A stretch of DNA of 64,000 bases from Sanguinoderma infundibulare (GCA_032821775.1 JAVLRN010000007.1:2232001-2296000), one strand, 5' to 3'; counted from the stretch's first letter, positions 12,556 to 25,601 are shown. Numbers and translations are program-made. Notes: generated by a model from the letters alone, not told the origin.

Positions 12556-13032
12556 CGTGTGTCGTAGTCGTGGCAGGAGGGAGGGGGGGACCGAGGAACG
12601 CGTGCTAGACGCTGTCGGGGACGACGAGGACAAGGGTGAAGACAGCGAAGGTGAAGGGACAGTGGCTCCCGGCGCTTGGCGCGCTTAATGACTTGTTTGG
12701 CTCTATTGACGCGATTTTTGTTGACGCGTCTGTCACATGCACCGCGTCGAGACGGGTCATCCTCCCGTGCGTGGCCTCCGTAAGTTGCCTTGCGAAGACG
12801 GAGGAAGGCACTGGATACAATTGCTGGGAATCTCCTCCGATGCCGGATCGCTCTCGACCTTCGCTTCGCATACCCCGCGCGGACGGCTGATATACATCTT
12901 CGATGGATAAAAGGGCGAGCAGGGTGTCCTCAACCTAGGATTCTCAACCTACCGTGCGTCGCCATCTAGTCCGTCCTTTCCTGCGTCTGACCAATCGCAG
13001 TTCAGTACTCAACCTGCGACCCGTCACCCAGA
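12556..13032. promoter_or_regulatory. divergent promoter of RIF1 and the leaderless Kre9/KNH-like gene
   Basis: 477 bp separate the two start codons. A TATA-like ATAAAAGGG lies near 12906 on the plus strand. No ATG occurs between it and 13033, which fixes the start of the plus-strand gene. Confidence 0.45.
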
Positions 13033-13471
13033 ATGTTTTCTCCCCATATCACCTCCCCGAAGGCTGACGATCTGTGGATCGTCGGCACTCAGCAGACCGT
13101 CACCTGGGACGTCTCCGACATTCCAGCCGCCGATCAGAACGACATTGGCTACATCGTCCTCGGTCACATCGAGGAGGGCTCGACCAACGAGCACCTCGAT
13201 ATTAGTACGTGATATCTCACCGTGAGGGTGCTATCCCTCGCTTACCTGATACCTGAAGAGAACCCGCTCGCTGAGAACTTCCGCCTCTCGGATGGGTCAG
13301 TCACCGTGACCGTCCCTCAGGTTCCGGGTCGTAACGACTACGTTGTCGTTTGTGCGTATTCTTGTTGTTAGCATGCGATACAGCCCTAATAAATTATGAT
13401 CAATCCGCTTCACAGTGTTCGGTGACTCTGGAAATGCGTCCCCCAAGTTCACGATCAACCAGGGTCGCTAG
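13033..13471 (+). CDS. Kre9/KNH-like domain protein without signal peptide
   Basis: Three exons (13033-13204, 13259-13351, 13416-13471) encode 106 residues. The protein is essentially one Kre9/KNH-type beta domain: ITSPKADDLWIVGTQQTVTW, IGYIVLGHIEEGS, SVTVTVPQVPGRNDYVVV and LFGDSGNASPKFTI. It starts directly at MFSPHITSP, so neither a signal peptide nor a Ser/Thr-rich tail is present, unlike its two relatives in this window. Intron positions match the relatives, so it is a true family member. A TATA-like motif about 125 bp upstream and the lack of any ATG in between argue against a missed leader exon. The location (cytosolic or exported by another route) and the function are unknown. Confidence 0.8.
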
Positions 13472-14158
13472 ATATCATTCCACCGTCTCCAGCAGGGCAC
13501 ATCACGCACCCTCCGCTGTGAGATCATCTGCCAGCAATGACGTAGTCGTCACATTCCCGAGCTAGCAGCTTTACTTATGACCAAGATTGTGTTTGGTGCT
13601 ATCCGCCGGAGCATGTCAGGTTGGACTCGATTGAGATCGGTGTCCTTGATCGATCGCGTACGAATGACGTAGTTTGCAGTCGGGGGAAACCCCATCAAGT
13701 TGTCCCCGACTCGTGTGGCTATGTCCTGCCCTGGAACGCACGTTGTGATCAACGGAGGCATCGGTCACCAGCCGGCTTTCTCAGCATGCCGCGGTGATCT
13801 AGCACTAGTACTCCAACGAGTTGCAAGCGTTGCAAGAGTCTTCGGCGTCTCTGGAAGGTTCGTGTTCGGCCGAAGTCCCAGCGCGCACCAAGATCTGGCA
13901 GTGGTGTACGGTGCCGCCCCAGCTCCCGAAACGTCTTCTCGTCATTCTCGAAGCCCAGAAACCCCAGTTGCCTGGTATGTACACACGTTCCCGCATCGGA
14001 TGCCCTTCTGACTGGTCCTTACCCGCATGACCCCGCCCAATTCTACGCTTAGGCCATGCAATGATATAATGTATTCGGACGCAGCAGGCGGCCGCCGCTT
14101 CTATGGGAAGCATATAAAGGCGAGTGCTCCCGTCTGTGCGTTCTCTCCTCAATCAGTC
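13472..14158. other. intergenic upstream of the P450
   Basis: No gene seen. A TATA box (TATAAAGG) sits at about 14112-14119, 45 bp before the P450 ATG. Confidence 0.5.
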
Positions 14159-16280
14159 ATGCTCACGCTAGACACTCTTCCACCTCAACAGTTCCTGCTG
14201 GGTTTTCTCCTGGTTGGGTCCCTACTTGCGGCCACATATGTCATCGAGAGGTGGTTGCGCATCAAGGCTGCGGGCAAGAAGCTTCCACCGGGCCCTTCAG
14301 GACATTGGTTCTTTGGGAACACGCCGCCCCGATCCCAGTACGCAGCAATTCGCTCTACACGCTTGCTCGTTAATGACCCGCGTCGCCCCACGTAGTGCAT
14401 ACTTTCACTATGACCAGCTTGGGAAGATTTATGGACCCGTATACGCTCTGCGTTATAGCACCAAATACGTTTGCGTCATTACAGGACACAAGGTACGTGT
14501 GCTTCTTAGTCCTCCTTACCTTCGGTGCTCATTGTGCGGTAGGCAGCGATAGACATAATGGTCAAACAATCTCACAAACTCGTGGACCGCCCTCGATACA
14601 TCGTTGCTGGCGAAGTCCTCTCCAAAGGCATGCGTGTGCTTATCACTCGAACTGGCAATCGTCTCCGGAGGTTGCGGACGTACGTTTGTCAGGCTCCATA
14701 CCCATGCGACTGTACACTGAAAGCAGTATGTATGTTATCCCATGTGTCGAGCAGTTCCCTTCACGCGGTACTACAACCTCAAGCCGCAACCAAATACGAA
14801 CCCATTCAAATGCAGCACGCGCGCAACTACGTCCTTGATATCCTGGATGACCCTCAAAATCATTTGTTCCACGCCAAAAGGTCCGTTGTACACACATTAC
14901 TAGCTGTGCTAGAGCAGGCTAAATCTCGCTTTTCCGACACAGATTCGCCGCGAGTGTCATCATGTCCGTAACGTACGGAAAGACGACCCCGACCTCATAC
15001 TCCGACCCTGAGGTTCAACAGATCAATCAAGTCACCGCACGAGTGGGCGACACACTCCGCCCGGGAGCTTACCTAGTCGAGTCGCATCCCTGGCTACGAT
15101 TCGTGCCCGGCATGACATCCAAAGTTGAGCGGTGGCACCGAGATGAGCTCAGCTTGTACCGAGAGCAGACGAAGACGGTCAGGCAAAGTCAGGTCCGTGC
15201 AAATGGTTGTCCCCGACCTGCTCAGCGAGTCCCCGGATGACGTTTTCCTTTCTCTTCCACGACCGCAGGCGAAGAACGAAGCGCAGCCGTGCTTCGTGAC
15301 CTACCTCCTCGAACATCAAGAGCAATCCGGTTTGTCAGACGACGAGTTGGCCTACCTCGCCGGTTCAATGTTCGGTGCCGGTTCGGACACCGTAAGTCGC
15401 GTTTTCCCCTGCTCTGCAAGAGTATGCTCACGATATCCGCAGACCAGCGGCGTGCTGGGCTTCTTTGTGATGGCGGCTGCCAAGTACCCCGAAACTCAAC
15501 GAAGGGTGCAGGCGCAGCTCGACGTAGTCGTCGGCCCGGACCGTCGTACGTGGAGCTTCGATGTTTCATTGAGAACTCTGATATTTACGCATTTGTCGGG
15601 AAGTGCCTACCTTCGCTGATCAGGACAAGCTGCCGGAAGTATGGGCCTATATTGAGGAGACATACAGGTGGCGGCCAGTGGTGCCGGGGGGCATCTCGCA
15701 TGCTACAACGGAAGACGTCTTCTGGGTAACCGTTCTCCTCAGCCTGCTCCGTGAGTGCATCTGAAGCTAACGAGCACGCAGAAAGACTACGTGATTCCTG
15801 CGGGAACGGAAGTCACAGGCTGCCATTGGTGTGTAGTCATTGGCTTTGCCACCGATACGCGAATGCTCAACATGAAGCTGAATCCTAGGTCGATTGGACG
15901 CGATCCCGACGTCTTTCCAGATGGAGACGCGTTCAAGCCAACCCGCTGGCTGGACGAGAAAGGACAGATGAGGACAGACTTGCGGTTCTTTAATTGGGGC
16001 TTTGGGCGCAGGTCATCCATCTACTTTCATCACGCAATCCTGCCCTGAACTTGAGCTTTCGCATAGGATATGCCCTGGCCAGCACCTTGCAGATAGGTCG
16101 CTCTTCATCACGATCGCGCTCGTTTTGTGGGCGTTTGAGATCTCCGAAGACCCAACGCATCCCATCGATACCATGGCCATCAAGGACGGCGCGCTGGCCC
16201 ATCCCGAGCCGTTCACTGTTCGCTTCAAGCCGAGGATCAGCGAGCTTCGGGAAAAGATTGCGTCGCACCAGGGCGAATGA
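14159..16280 (+). CDS. cytochrome P450 monooxygenase
   Basis: Microsomal P450 with about ten exons. An N-terminal membrane anchor (FLLGFLLVGSLLAATYVI) is followed by the proline-rich hinge KLPPGPSGH. The I-helix oxygen-activation motif is AGSDTT, interrupted by an intron after Thr. The K-helix ExxR is ETYR, the PxRW element is PTRW, and the haem-binding loop FGRRICPGQHLA has the ligand Cys; an intron splits its second Arg codon. All catalytic landmarks are present and I saw no frameshift, so the gene looks functional. The style is that of the expanded Agaricomycete P450s resembling O-methylsterigmatocystin oxidoreductases. Family number and substrate cannot be told from sequence alone. It lies 430 bp upstream of, and on the same strand as, an FAD-dependent oxidase-like gene. 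Confidence 0.88.
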
Positions 16281-16709
16281 AGAGTTGACTCGATTTGTGT
16301 CAACATTTCCTGGAATAATACCATTGCAGCATGACTAGGGAAATGTGTTGAACTGTCATGTTTTCATGTGCGCATCGTACACGAGCGTTCAGACTTTCAA
16401 TTCAGGGATTACTAGATATGGACAGGAACATACCTCGCAATCAGTGTACGGTAGTTAGGCATCACGACGTCGGAAGCGTGGAAGGCGTGGAAGACGTTCC
16501 CAATGATGACAACGCTCTCTATGCCAACCTGTCAATCTCCCATTACGCATCTCTCACCGTGCACCCGTCCCTCTCCCATATACATACCTGTCATCTGCGC
16601 AGAACCACGACGGCGATACTCCGCATACGAAACACGCTCGCGCATTCGCCTTTCTTGCAAATCAACTGAACAGCATTAGCGCTCATTGCGATTGTTGCCG
16701 GGAAAGACG
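16281..16709. other. intergenic between P450 and FAD oxidoreductase
   Basis: 3' flank of the P450 and promoter of the next gene. No further feature seen. Confidence 0.5.
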
Positions 16710-18878
16710 ATGAAAGTAGCCGTCGTCGGTTCTGGCGTGTCCGGCCTCGCTGCGACATGGGTAGGCGTATTGTTGCACGTCGCCTTCGCGCGCTGTGCTG
16801 ACATGCCGTTTGTGACAGCTTCTCAACGAATACACCGACCATGAAGTCCACCTGTTCGAGGCCGATTCGCGCCCCGGTGGCCATGCAAACACCGTCACCT
16901 TGGAACGGCCAGGGAAACAACCCGTTGATGTCGATACGTGAGTACCTTCACCGTTGTCCACCAAATCGATCACGCTCAAACATTGTCGCATGCAGCGGTT
17001 TTGTGAGTGCTCAAGAGGACGTGTTGTCCCGGCACAGCAGCTGAAACGTCGCAGATCGTCTTCAACCCCAACACCTACCCGAACTTCATCAACTTCCTCA
17101 AGCTCTTCCCAGACCTAGCAGAGAGCATCATCGAGTCCAAGATGACCTTCTCCGTCTCGCGCGACATGGGCACCTTCGAGTGGGCGGGGGATACGATCTT
17201 CACCGTGTTCTCCCAGGCGAAACGCCTCCTCGACCCGGACATGTGGCGGATGCTATACGACGTGCTGCGCTTCAACGCCAACACACAACGGTTCCTCGTC
17301 GAGCCCGCGAGCAACTCTTCCGCATCAGAAATTTCCATCGGAACGTACCTCCAGCGGCATGGGTACTCGGACTCGTTCCGCGACAACTACCTCATTGTAT
17401 GCGCTATTTGGCGGTATCGAATCCGCCTCGCGGTGTCTGACAAGGTCCTCTTCAGCCAATGACCGCAGCCATCTGGAGCACTCCGCCAGATAAATGCTCT
17501 CTCGACTTTCCTGCGAAGACACTGGTTCGTTCGCTTGGACCCAGCACCCCGAGGCGAAACACGATCGCTGACGTTGCCGGCAGATCCGATTCATGCATAA
17601 CCATCATCTCCTTCAGGTTGAAGGCAGACCAAAATGGCTCACCCTCCGAGGCGGAAGGCAAGTGCGCTCAATTCGATCCCGCTGTGAACACGCTAACCAG
17701 CTCTGGTCCTAGTCGGGTTTACGTCCAGAAAATCCTTTCTCGACTGTCCCCATCGCAGCTCCACCTCTCCACACCCATCCAGTCCTTGCGGACATTATCG
17801 GTTCCAGACCAGGATACAAAACGGCAACAGCTTGAGCTCACCACTGCGTGTGGAGAGAAGTTATCTTTCGACCACGTCATCTTCGCATGCCACACAGACA
17901 CTACCGTGGATATCCTCAAGGCGGGAGACGGAATGTCTTCAGAGGAAGCCTGTGTACTGCAGTCGTTCAAGTGGAACAGAAACGAAGCAGTTCTGCACAC
18001 CGATCCTCAGGTCCGTCGTCTCTTTACATCTTTGTCGACCTAAAATGAGAACGCGATACGCGGTCTGTTTAGCTCATGCCGAAATGGGTACCCGCGTGGT
18101 CGAGTTGGAACTACCTGACCAAGTCCGTCGTCGACGATACCGGGAAGCGTCTCGCAAACGTCAACCAAGTTTCCTTGTACGTGACTCCATCTTCAGCGCG
18201 GACATGGTTTTTCTGATCCTCGGCTGGCCCTCCTTCAGGACGTGTAAGTCCCGGTATGGTTCTGAGAATACCTCTTCCGACACTGACCGTCGTGCCAGAC
18301 TGGATGAACGAGCTCCAAGACCTCCCAAACAAGGTCACCGATCCCATCCTCGTCACCCTCAATCCCCCGTTCGCACCCGACCCCAACCTTACCTACGGGC
18401 ATTACAAGTACGACCACCCGATCCTCAGCGAAGAGGTACCAAATCCTTCCTCTTCCTCTCTTCCTCTCTCTCCTTATCGTAAAACTCAACTCACTCTCCC
18501 AATCGCCCACAGGCAATCCGCGCCCAGGCCCTCCTGCCCGCCATCCAGAACACCCGCGGGATCTCCTACGCCGGCGCCTGGACAAAGTATGGCTTCCACG
18601 AAGACGGCTTCACCTCGGGCCTCCGCGCCGCCGCGGCGCTCGCCGGGCCCGAGGCCAGGCTCCCCTTCGCCATCGCCACCGCCGACCGTCCCCCGGACCG
18701 CGCCGCGCTCTGGCTCGCGCGCGCGTTCGACCTGTTCGAAAACTGCGGCGCGGCGTGGCTCCTCGGGCGCGTCTTGGCATTGGTCTTGGCCGTGTTGAGA
18801 GCGGTGTTGGGGGTGGATCTCAGGCACTCGGTCCCTGCGCACTGGCGAGAAGCCAAGGAGAAGGCGAAGGGAGACTAG
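16710..18878 (+). CDS. FAD-dependent amine-oxidase-like protein (COG2907 type)
   Basis: Starts MKVAVVGSGVSGLAATW, a Rossmann dinucleotide-binding motif (GxGxxG), followed by the acidic strand end and GG pair FEADSRPGGHANTV, typical of flavin amine-oxidase superfamily enzymes. Further markers are FNPNTYPNFINFLKLF, the MTAAIWS segment, FACHTDTTVDIL, GHYKYDHP and a C-terminal FAD-contact region, GISYAGAWTKYGFHEDGF. A hydrophobic helix near the C-terminus (WLLGRVLALVLAVLRAV) suggests membrane attachment. The pattern matches the predicted FAD/NAD-binding proteins that in bacteria often neighbour cyclopropane-fatty-acid synthases. About nine exons. The substrate is unknown; oxidation of a lipid is an inference from the bacterial context. 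Confidence 0.85.
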
Positions 18879-19463
18879 ACAAATGAGATAAGGGTGGCGA
18901 GTCGGGGGAGGTCTTCTGGTGGGTCTGGAACATGTTCGAACGCTTCGCTAGGGTTCAATGTGCCCGAAGGATTCTAAGTCGGCGATAAATGCCAGGACTG
19001 TAATTACATCTTGGGATCAGGATAGGACATAATGAGCGGCACCGTGATGTGGTATGTGACAACAGAGGAACACACTATATGGTGCAGGTTAAGAGTCTAA
19101 CTAGGTAAACGTGGAACGAACCAAGCCGAGCACACAGTGAGGACGCCACGAAAGAGACGGCTAAATAATACAGTAGGACGCACGAGCCGAGTATAGATGA
19201 CGAAGGTACCGCAAACCACATTATGACACAGCGCACAGGTATATAAGTCTATTCATAACGAAAAAACCAAACGTCCGCGATGCACTCGGCATCGTCTATC
19301 TAGTATACGCAGCCACGGACACGGATAGCGATCGTCAACACGAAAAAACATCGACAACGACAGCGACAGCACATCCCACCCGCCCCGGCCTCGGAGGGAC
19401 TTTTCACAACGACGGGGGATATCCACATATCCAACATAATCACAGATCCGCCTCCCCTCCTCG
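18879..19463. other. convergent 3' intergenic region
   Basis: Shared 3' flanks of the FAD oxidoreductase (plus) and the antiporter (minus). No gene recognised. Confidence 0.5.
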
Positions 19464-22400
19464 CTACTGTTTCGCCTCTGCGCCAGGCAGGTTAAACCGG
19501 ACGGTGCTTTTCGGCGACTCGTCTTCGGCATCCCCGTTTTCCCCCTCGGCCTCCGACACCCCATGCACAGGCGTGGTCGCCGAAGTCGACGGCACGATGC
19601 GCGGCGTCGAGCCACCCCGTCCGTCATCCGCGAAGCGCACCGACCGCGCCGGCGACATCTCGCGACTGGGCAGCTCCGAGCGGATCGAGTCGATGCGCCG
19701 GTGCGCTAGGCGCAGATGCGGGTTCGGGCCCACCGGCGGCGTCGCGCCTCCAGACCTCAGCGAGCGCGGTGGACGCGTCGCGGCGCTCCGCCCCCGCGTC
19801 TCCTCCGACGGCGTCTGCGCGCCCGACTGCGGCCCGTCCGAGTCGCCGCCCTCGGGGGACGACTGGGGCTGCGACGAGTGCCGGCGCGCGTCAAAGTCTT
19901 CGCTCTGCGAGCGTTGGAGCGTGTGTGGGCGTTGCCCGAGGATCCCGCGCCGCATGAACGACCGCTTGCTCTTGCCCTTGGGCTTGGGGGTTTTGGTCTT
20001 CTGCGCCTTCGCCTTGCGCGACTTTTGCCCTCCACCGGCCGACGGCTCCCCCGCGCTGCGATCTGACATCCAGCCCTCGTCCTCGGGGGAGTCGTCGTCC
20101 GCAGGGCGCGGGCGCCCTTCGCCCTCTCCTTCCTGTGGTGTGGTGGGCGTCGGGGAGGACGGAAGGGCCAAGCCGCGTAGCGCATCCTTCACATGCTTCG
20201 TGCGCTCCTCGATGTCCCTCGCCTCCTGTTTCAAGCCCGCCTCCGCCGCACGGAACACCTGCTCCAGCTCATGCGGCGCGTGCCGTAGCTTGGACCGGAT
20301 GTCGTCCACGATGTGACGAGACCCTGCCTCCGCGATGCGCAGCGTGTGCGTCTGCGTCTCCGACGGACCATACGCGTTCCGCTGGACCTCGACCTCGACC
20401 TATATGCGGCGCAAATAATGATCAGCGACCCGCGTGCCGCTCGCGTATCACAGCGATCGCGCGGACAACTAGAACTAAAGCTCACCTCTGCTCCTGGGCC
20501 CTCGCGTCGCTCAATGATTCGGTGTGGGCCCTCCTTCCATTCAGACACCAGTTCGGTACCATCCGGGGGTGTCTCCGTGCCAGGAGGCGTCACCTTCTCG
20601 TGCGGAGTCTGAGGCTCCTCGTCTATGGGCTTTTCCTCCTGCGTAGAGGAGCCTTCGACGGGGGTCGGACTCTCCGCTGCTTCGTCGCGGTTGATGATGA
20701 TTTCTTCGCCGGGCTGCACGTGGTGGATCTGCGTGGTCCACTCGGGCAAGATAGAACGCCTGCGAGAACCCATGGTATCGTGCCTGGACCAGGTGCGGGA
20801 AACCGAGTGCACGCGGCGGCCGAAGGTGAAGAACGGAATCGAGAGGCCATGGACGGCGATGGAGCACAAAACCATGAACGCGACGATTGGCTGGATGGAA
20901 GCTGCAAGCATCTGTTGCTGACCAACTGGAGGGTCCGCGGGGATGGGGAGTTGCTCAGCAGCGAGTGTAGAGATGAAGATAGCGCCTGATAGCACGCGTT
21001 AGGGTTCGCGTACTTTCTGGAAAGTTTAATCGAAGACGCACCGATGCCCATAGGACCGAAGTGGCCGCTGAAGATGGCCTCACGAAACGTTTTGATATCT
21101 GGGATCCACTTGTAAAGCGCGATGATAATGGGCAGCCTGCGCAAAATCAGGACAAGGATGGCAATGACAATAAGGCGCCAGACGGAAAGACCAAGCGTCG
21201 CATTTGAGAAGTCGTTGAAAGGCATCCATGCGCCCACGAAGACGAAGGCAGTGATGTTGAACAGCAAATCGATCACGGAGGAGAACACAGATTGCTCCGT
21301 CTGCTTGTTGAAGAAACCGTCCCAGGCGAACGCGGCACCACACGAGAAGGCGGCGAGGAGGTCGTCAGACCCGAGGAGGGTCGTAGCACCGATAGTGAGC
21401 ATCGCAAGCGACACATACTGGGCGACGAACGACTGCCTGTCGATGAGGTCTTTGCTCTCGCAGAACCGCATGAGGTGCCGGAACCCCCAGCCTAGCAAGG
21501 CACCGAATACGATGCCTAAAACGACCTGATCTGGAACGTGTATTGATTGGCGTGGACTGTCAGATATTTAAGCGGGGGAAGGACGGAAAATGACGTACAA
21601 AGCCAAAGTAGGAGGATCCAGTCTGAAACGGCTCGTCCCGTGGACGGATCGACAATGAGATAAAGTGCGATGAAGAGGAAGGGAAATGCGGCGCCGTCGT
21701 TGCAACCGGATTCGGCTGCGAGAAGGTGTCGCAAGTGTGCGGGTACATGCTTGTCAGCGTATTTACCGCCGACGACTGCGGCAGCCAAGATAGGATCGGT
21801 TGGGGTGAGGCAGGCGGCGACAGCCAGGGAGGAAAGGAAGTTGAGGTTGGGAAGGAGCGCATATATGAGTGCGCCGGATACGAACCAACCCTGGGTTGAG
21901 GGAAGAGTGAGAGAGCGTTGGGTAGGGGTATTGATGGGACGTACCCATGTCATGATGGGCCCGAGTAAGAAGAGCAAGCTCTTCCAATGTTTCTGCATGT
22001 AGGCCTTGGGTAACTCGACGCCGATTGCGAAAACTCCGATTGCGAGAATGACACGGGTAACTTCGAGGGTGATAGTGTTGATGGTCTCTCGGTTACCTCC
22101 GCCCCAGCCTCTGGGATCGAAGATGTTGGCACCATATGGTCCTGAAGGAGTGAGTCCCGAGACAAGCTGTGGGATTCGGAGCGAGATGGTGCTCACCTAT
22201 GACCACTCCGAAGAGGAAAGCCCAAATGGCTTCTCCGACATAAAGCTTCGCGATTAAAAAAACACGGGATGAGGACAAAGGGAGTGCCGTGGGGGGGAGG
22301 GGGCGCACCTTTTCACGAATGAAAAGCGAGAACATACCAAACTGTAGGGTGGGTGAGGGACGGCGATCGGGAAGTTAAGTCCGAAAAGGACTGACCAGTA

Positions 22401-22518
22401 CTACAAAGCCACCCAACGCCGCATAGACGATATGGGGGATGGAAACTTGGAACTACGAGGTGGGGTGAGTATCATTGAAGAAGAAAAGCGACACAATGCT
22501 GACCGGATCGAACTTCAT
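19464..22518 (-). CDS. plasma-membrane Na+/H+ antiporter, Nha1/Sod2 type
   Basis: A CPA1-type sodium/potassium-proton exchanger for salt tolerance and pH balance. The first exon is tiny (MKFDP) and is followed by FQVSIPHIVYAALGG and the membrane core. Hallmarks are SLFIREKLYVGEAIWAFLFG, GPYGANIFDPRGWG, the CLTPTDPILAAAVVGGKYA motif, HLRHLLAAESGCNDGAAFPF (with the conserved acidic residues), FSCGAAFAWDGFFNKQTEQ and FSGHFGPMGIGAIFISTLA. Roughly 12 membrane helices are expected. A long cytoplasmic tail follows, with an Arg-rich stretch, a coiled-coil-like HELEQVFRAAEAGLKQEARD region and a low-complexity Ser/Pro/Lys C-terminus ending AEAKQ. The length and tail fit yeast Nha1 rather than the shorter S. 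pombe Sod2. Confidence 0.93.
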
Positions 22519-25500
22519 GGTGTGCGTTGGGCGAAGTGTCGTGTCTCGAGTGGAATGCTGAAGTCTACGGTCCGCCTCCGGCTCAAGGAAACGCTGTCAG
22601 CAGAAAAGACCGTAGTGCAGCAGGGAAGAGGGTATCGTGAACGTTGGGAGTCGTGAGGACGTAGTGGTAGACGGACAAGAACGAGAGTGGAGATGATAAC
22701 GGGGTCCCAAGAAATTGCTTCGGTGCTTAACATAAGGCCCCTCGAAGAATCGCAGCGGATGCCGAGCGGCGCGGAGTGCCCAGCCGAAGGTCCACTGTAA
22801 CCTTGTTGGTCGCTGGAGAGGATCGCCTAGTGCAATCCCTGCTCGGTGTTCGATGACGCTCCCGGGGCGCAGGAGAAGGCAAAGAAGAATGCGAAATGAA
22901 GACGAGTGGAGGGAGTGTGGTCCATGGGTTTTATGCGAGCCTTTTGCTGCAGGCGGTCGGCGCTCCGGCGGTCCCTGCCCAGCGCCTCCCGCCAAGACGG
23001 TGCGCCAATCACGAGACACCAAGCGGACTAGCACGAGGCACTGAGATCTCCTGCCCGATCGGGTTCTCCACAACGCCGTCGACGACGTCCTCGACGTTGG
23101 CCAGCAATCGCCTCGCCATCCCCGCCATCCTCCCCTCTTCGCGTCCATCAATGCTCGCCTGCACAGTCGATCCTCTCCCCGCCATTCCCAGCGTTCCCTC
23201 TCCCAACCCTGGCGTCTCCATTGATCGTCAAATTTGCACATCCTCCCCCACCGCTCCCGAATACCTGCGCCTGCCGAAGGGCGCCCTCGTCGCGTCCCAT
23301 GGGAACCCGAAGCTGGCAGCCGCCTCGCATCGAGGATCACACGACGGGCACGCGTAGGAATCCACTTCCAGTCGTGCTCCACGTCCTCCCTTGTCTTTGC
23401 TGATTGGCCCTCCCCGCCGCGCGTGCCACACCCGGAGACGCTCCGTGACCTCGCTTTCCAACCGGTGGCCCTGAGAGCGTTTCACCAGACACTTCTCCGC
23501 TCGAAGACGCGAAGTCATCTCAGGCCTGGCCACCACGCTCGATGCACGGCAAACGGGCCCAACCGATGACTCCTCCGTCACCCACATCCCGGCACCCCAA
23601 ACCCATACCTGGCCTTCACGCCGAATCTCCGTCCCAGGGACGTCCAGTCTACTGCCACTCCAATTAGCTCATTTGACGTCCTCAGTGGACGCAGAGGGGC
23701 TGCTCACCTTGTAATGAGCCTGCGGAAACGACGTCTGGCTCATATCTTCCGCGAGGCCTCCCGCACGTCTCGGTGCCGTAATCGCGTCGCATTTGTTGTC
23801 ACCACGAGGTCGCGCTTTAAGGCTTAGCGGCTCTTACATTCAGGTGAGCACCCCTTCCTTTCCTGTTCTTCCTGCCCAGACGCGCGCTGGTCATTATTGC
23901 CCTTGCGCGGAAACCTACCTTCTCTCTTTGGTCCACGGAAGCGAATCAAGGTTCTCACCCAGCGGTCCTGAGCTCCGCGAAAGTTTTCGGCCTTGGCAAG
24001 ACACAGCCGCGCTTCCGCATCGTGCGATGCTAAAACACCTAGAAAGCGTCATTTTCGCCATTGCCAGGGTCGACAACAGCACGCGGTCCTATCTGGTCCT
24101 ATTCAGGAACACTTATCACGTTCTCATCACGTTCTGAATGGCTGAAGCTGACTGACCTTCCTCTCGTTCGTCGCTTGCCACCCCATGCGCCGTCAAGCGG
24201 AAGCAGCGGAACTTGGACTTCCATCCGACAACGTGCTGAAATTAAATTCGTTGAGACCGACCTAAACCTCATTGAATCACCCACCGCACATGCATATTCA
24301 TCTTCACAACCGCTTACATCGCCAAGGATGTGTCAACCCGCAGACCGTGAATCCTTCTACGGTTCCAGCCGAGAGTTCTGCAAGGATCCAGCCAGGATCA
24401 TCGCGCACCGCAGGCTCTCTCCATGAAGCTTAAGCTTCCTATGGAGCCCGACAAACACCTGTTCTGGATCTGAACGATACCAACCTCACGGGTCCCTGGA
24501 GTGCTCGTCGAGGTCGCGCAGCTTGCGTGGCGAGACCCTGCCCTGCTCGTGCTTTTCATCCCCCGCGGCCTGGCATGCGAAGTTGCCCCTTCAGGCAGGA
24601 ATAGAAGCTTCGTTCTTCGGGGCGCTGCACTGCGGCTGCCCCTCTGTATGTCGTCGATTGCGGAGTTAGTGCGGTCATAGAGTCTGGCCCTTTTCCCGCC
24701 GAACATACGTCCTCGGAAAAGAGGTCTCGTTCAGCGACTCGCCTACAGGGCTCAGTCAATGACGTCCAACGCTGATGCTTCATGATCCGTACTTCGAAGC
24801 CGCACAGGGCTTTCGCCCTGTACTTCTTGTACGGCAGCCCGGCTTTCGCTGCGATCGGCGAAGGGGAATGAGCGCATAATTGCATGCGTGCTCCTCGATA
24901 CGTGACGGTGTATAGTATTGTTCGGATGAACCACTGCCTTCCTATCATCGATCTGCGTATCCTGGACTTGACGGTACGCAGACGATGGTTGTCAGCGCCG
25001 TCACCTGAATACCCTTTGAGGTGTCTTACGGTGTCTCGGGGCCTTACGATTCTGTCCAATATCCAGCGGCGAGAGGCGTGGTACTGCACCCATGGATCTG
25101 TCGTCTTGCAAAAGGCGGATGTAATCGCGGTTTGATGCAACAGCATCTGACGGGTATATACGCGCTCATATGCAATCTAATGATGGTTTAGCATGGAAGT
25201 TCGCTCCAGTGCCCGTGTACCTCAATGCAGTGTTGAAGTCCTACCCTTTTGGAAACGACATGGTATGTATGTGAAACCCATCCCAACGAATCGAATCACA
25301 CTCACCGGCGTATCATCTTAGAGATGAAGCGCAGCGTTATCTATCCCAAACCCAGCCCGCGTTCTCGTCTTCCTATCCATCTCCGTACCCGAGGCTAACC
25401 ACCTTCACACCGTGTCTTGTGTTCTGAAGCGCCATGCAACTTTAATTCAAGAGATACAAGAAGAACATAAATTAATGAATGGCCGTGGTGGAAATATACA

Positions 25501-25601
25501 TAAAAACGGACTCGATTACGATTATCGGGGCAGTAGGCAACAGGCAGCAATCAACATTCCGACGAGCAGCACGTCCCACGAGCGGCATGGTAGAGGTATC
25601 T
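22519..25601. other. 3.1 kb without a recognised gene
   Basis: GC-rich sequence at 22830-23600 leaves long frames open on both strands at once, a base-composition effect. Further right (24550-25150) a minus frame of about 196 codons shows no motif. No transposase, reverse transcriptase or RNA gene was recognised. Confidence 0.4.

Noticed and set aside
14159..16280. P450 as a pseudogene because of many stops between frames
   Set aside because: All stops fall in introns with good splice sites, and every catalytic motif is intact after splicing.
19504..20316. 270-codon plus-strand frame opposite the antiporter tail
   Set aside because: Shadow of the Ser/Pro/Arg-rich minus-strand tail; low complexity and no family signal.
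22597..23587. Overlapping long frames on both strands
   Set aside because: Both strands are open at once, as expected for high GC. No motifs and no consistent splice sites.
24556..25146. 196-codon minus-strand frame
   Set aside because: Composition looks random and no domain is visible; I also considered rRNA-like sequence and saw no match.
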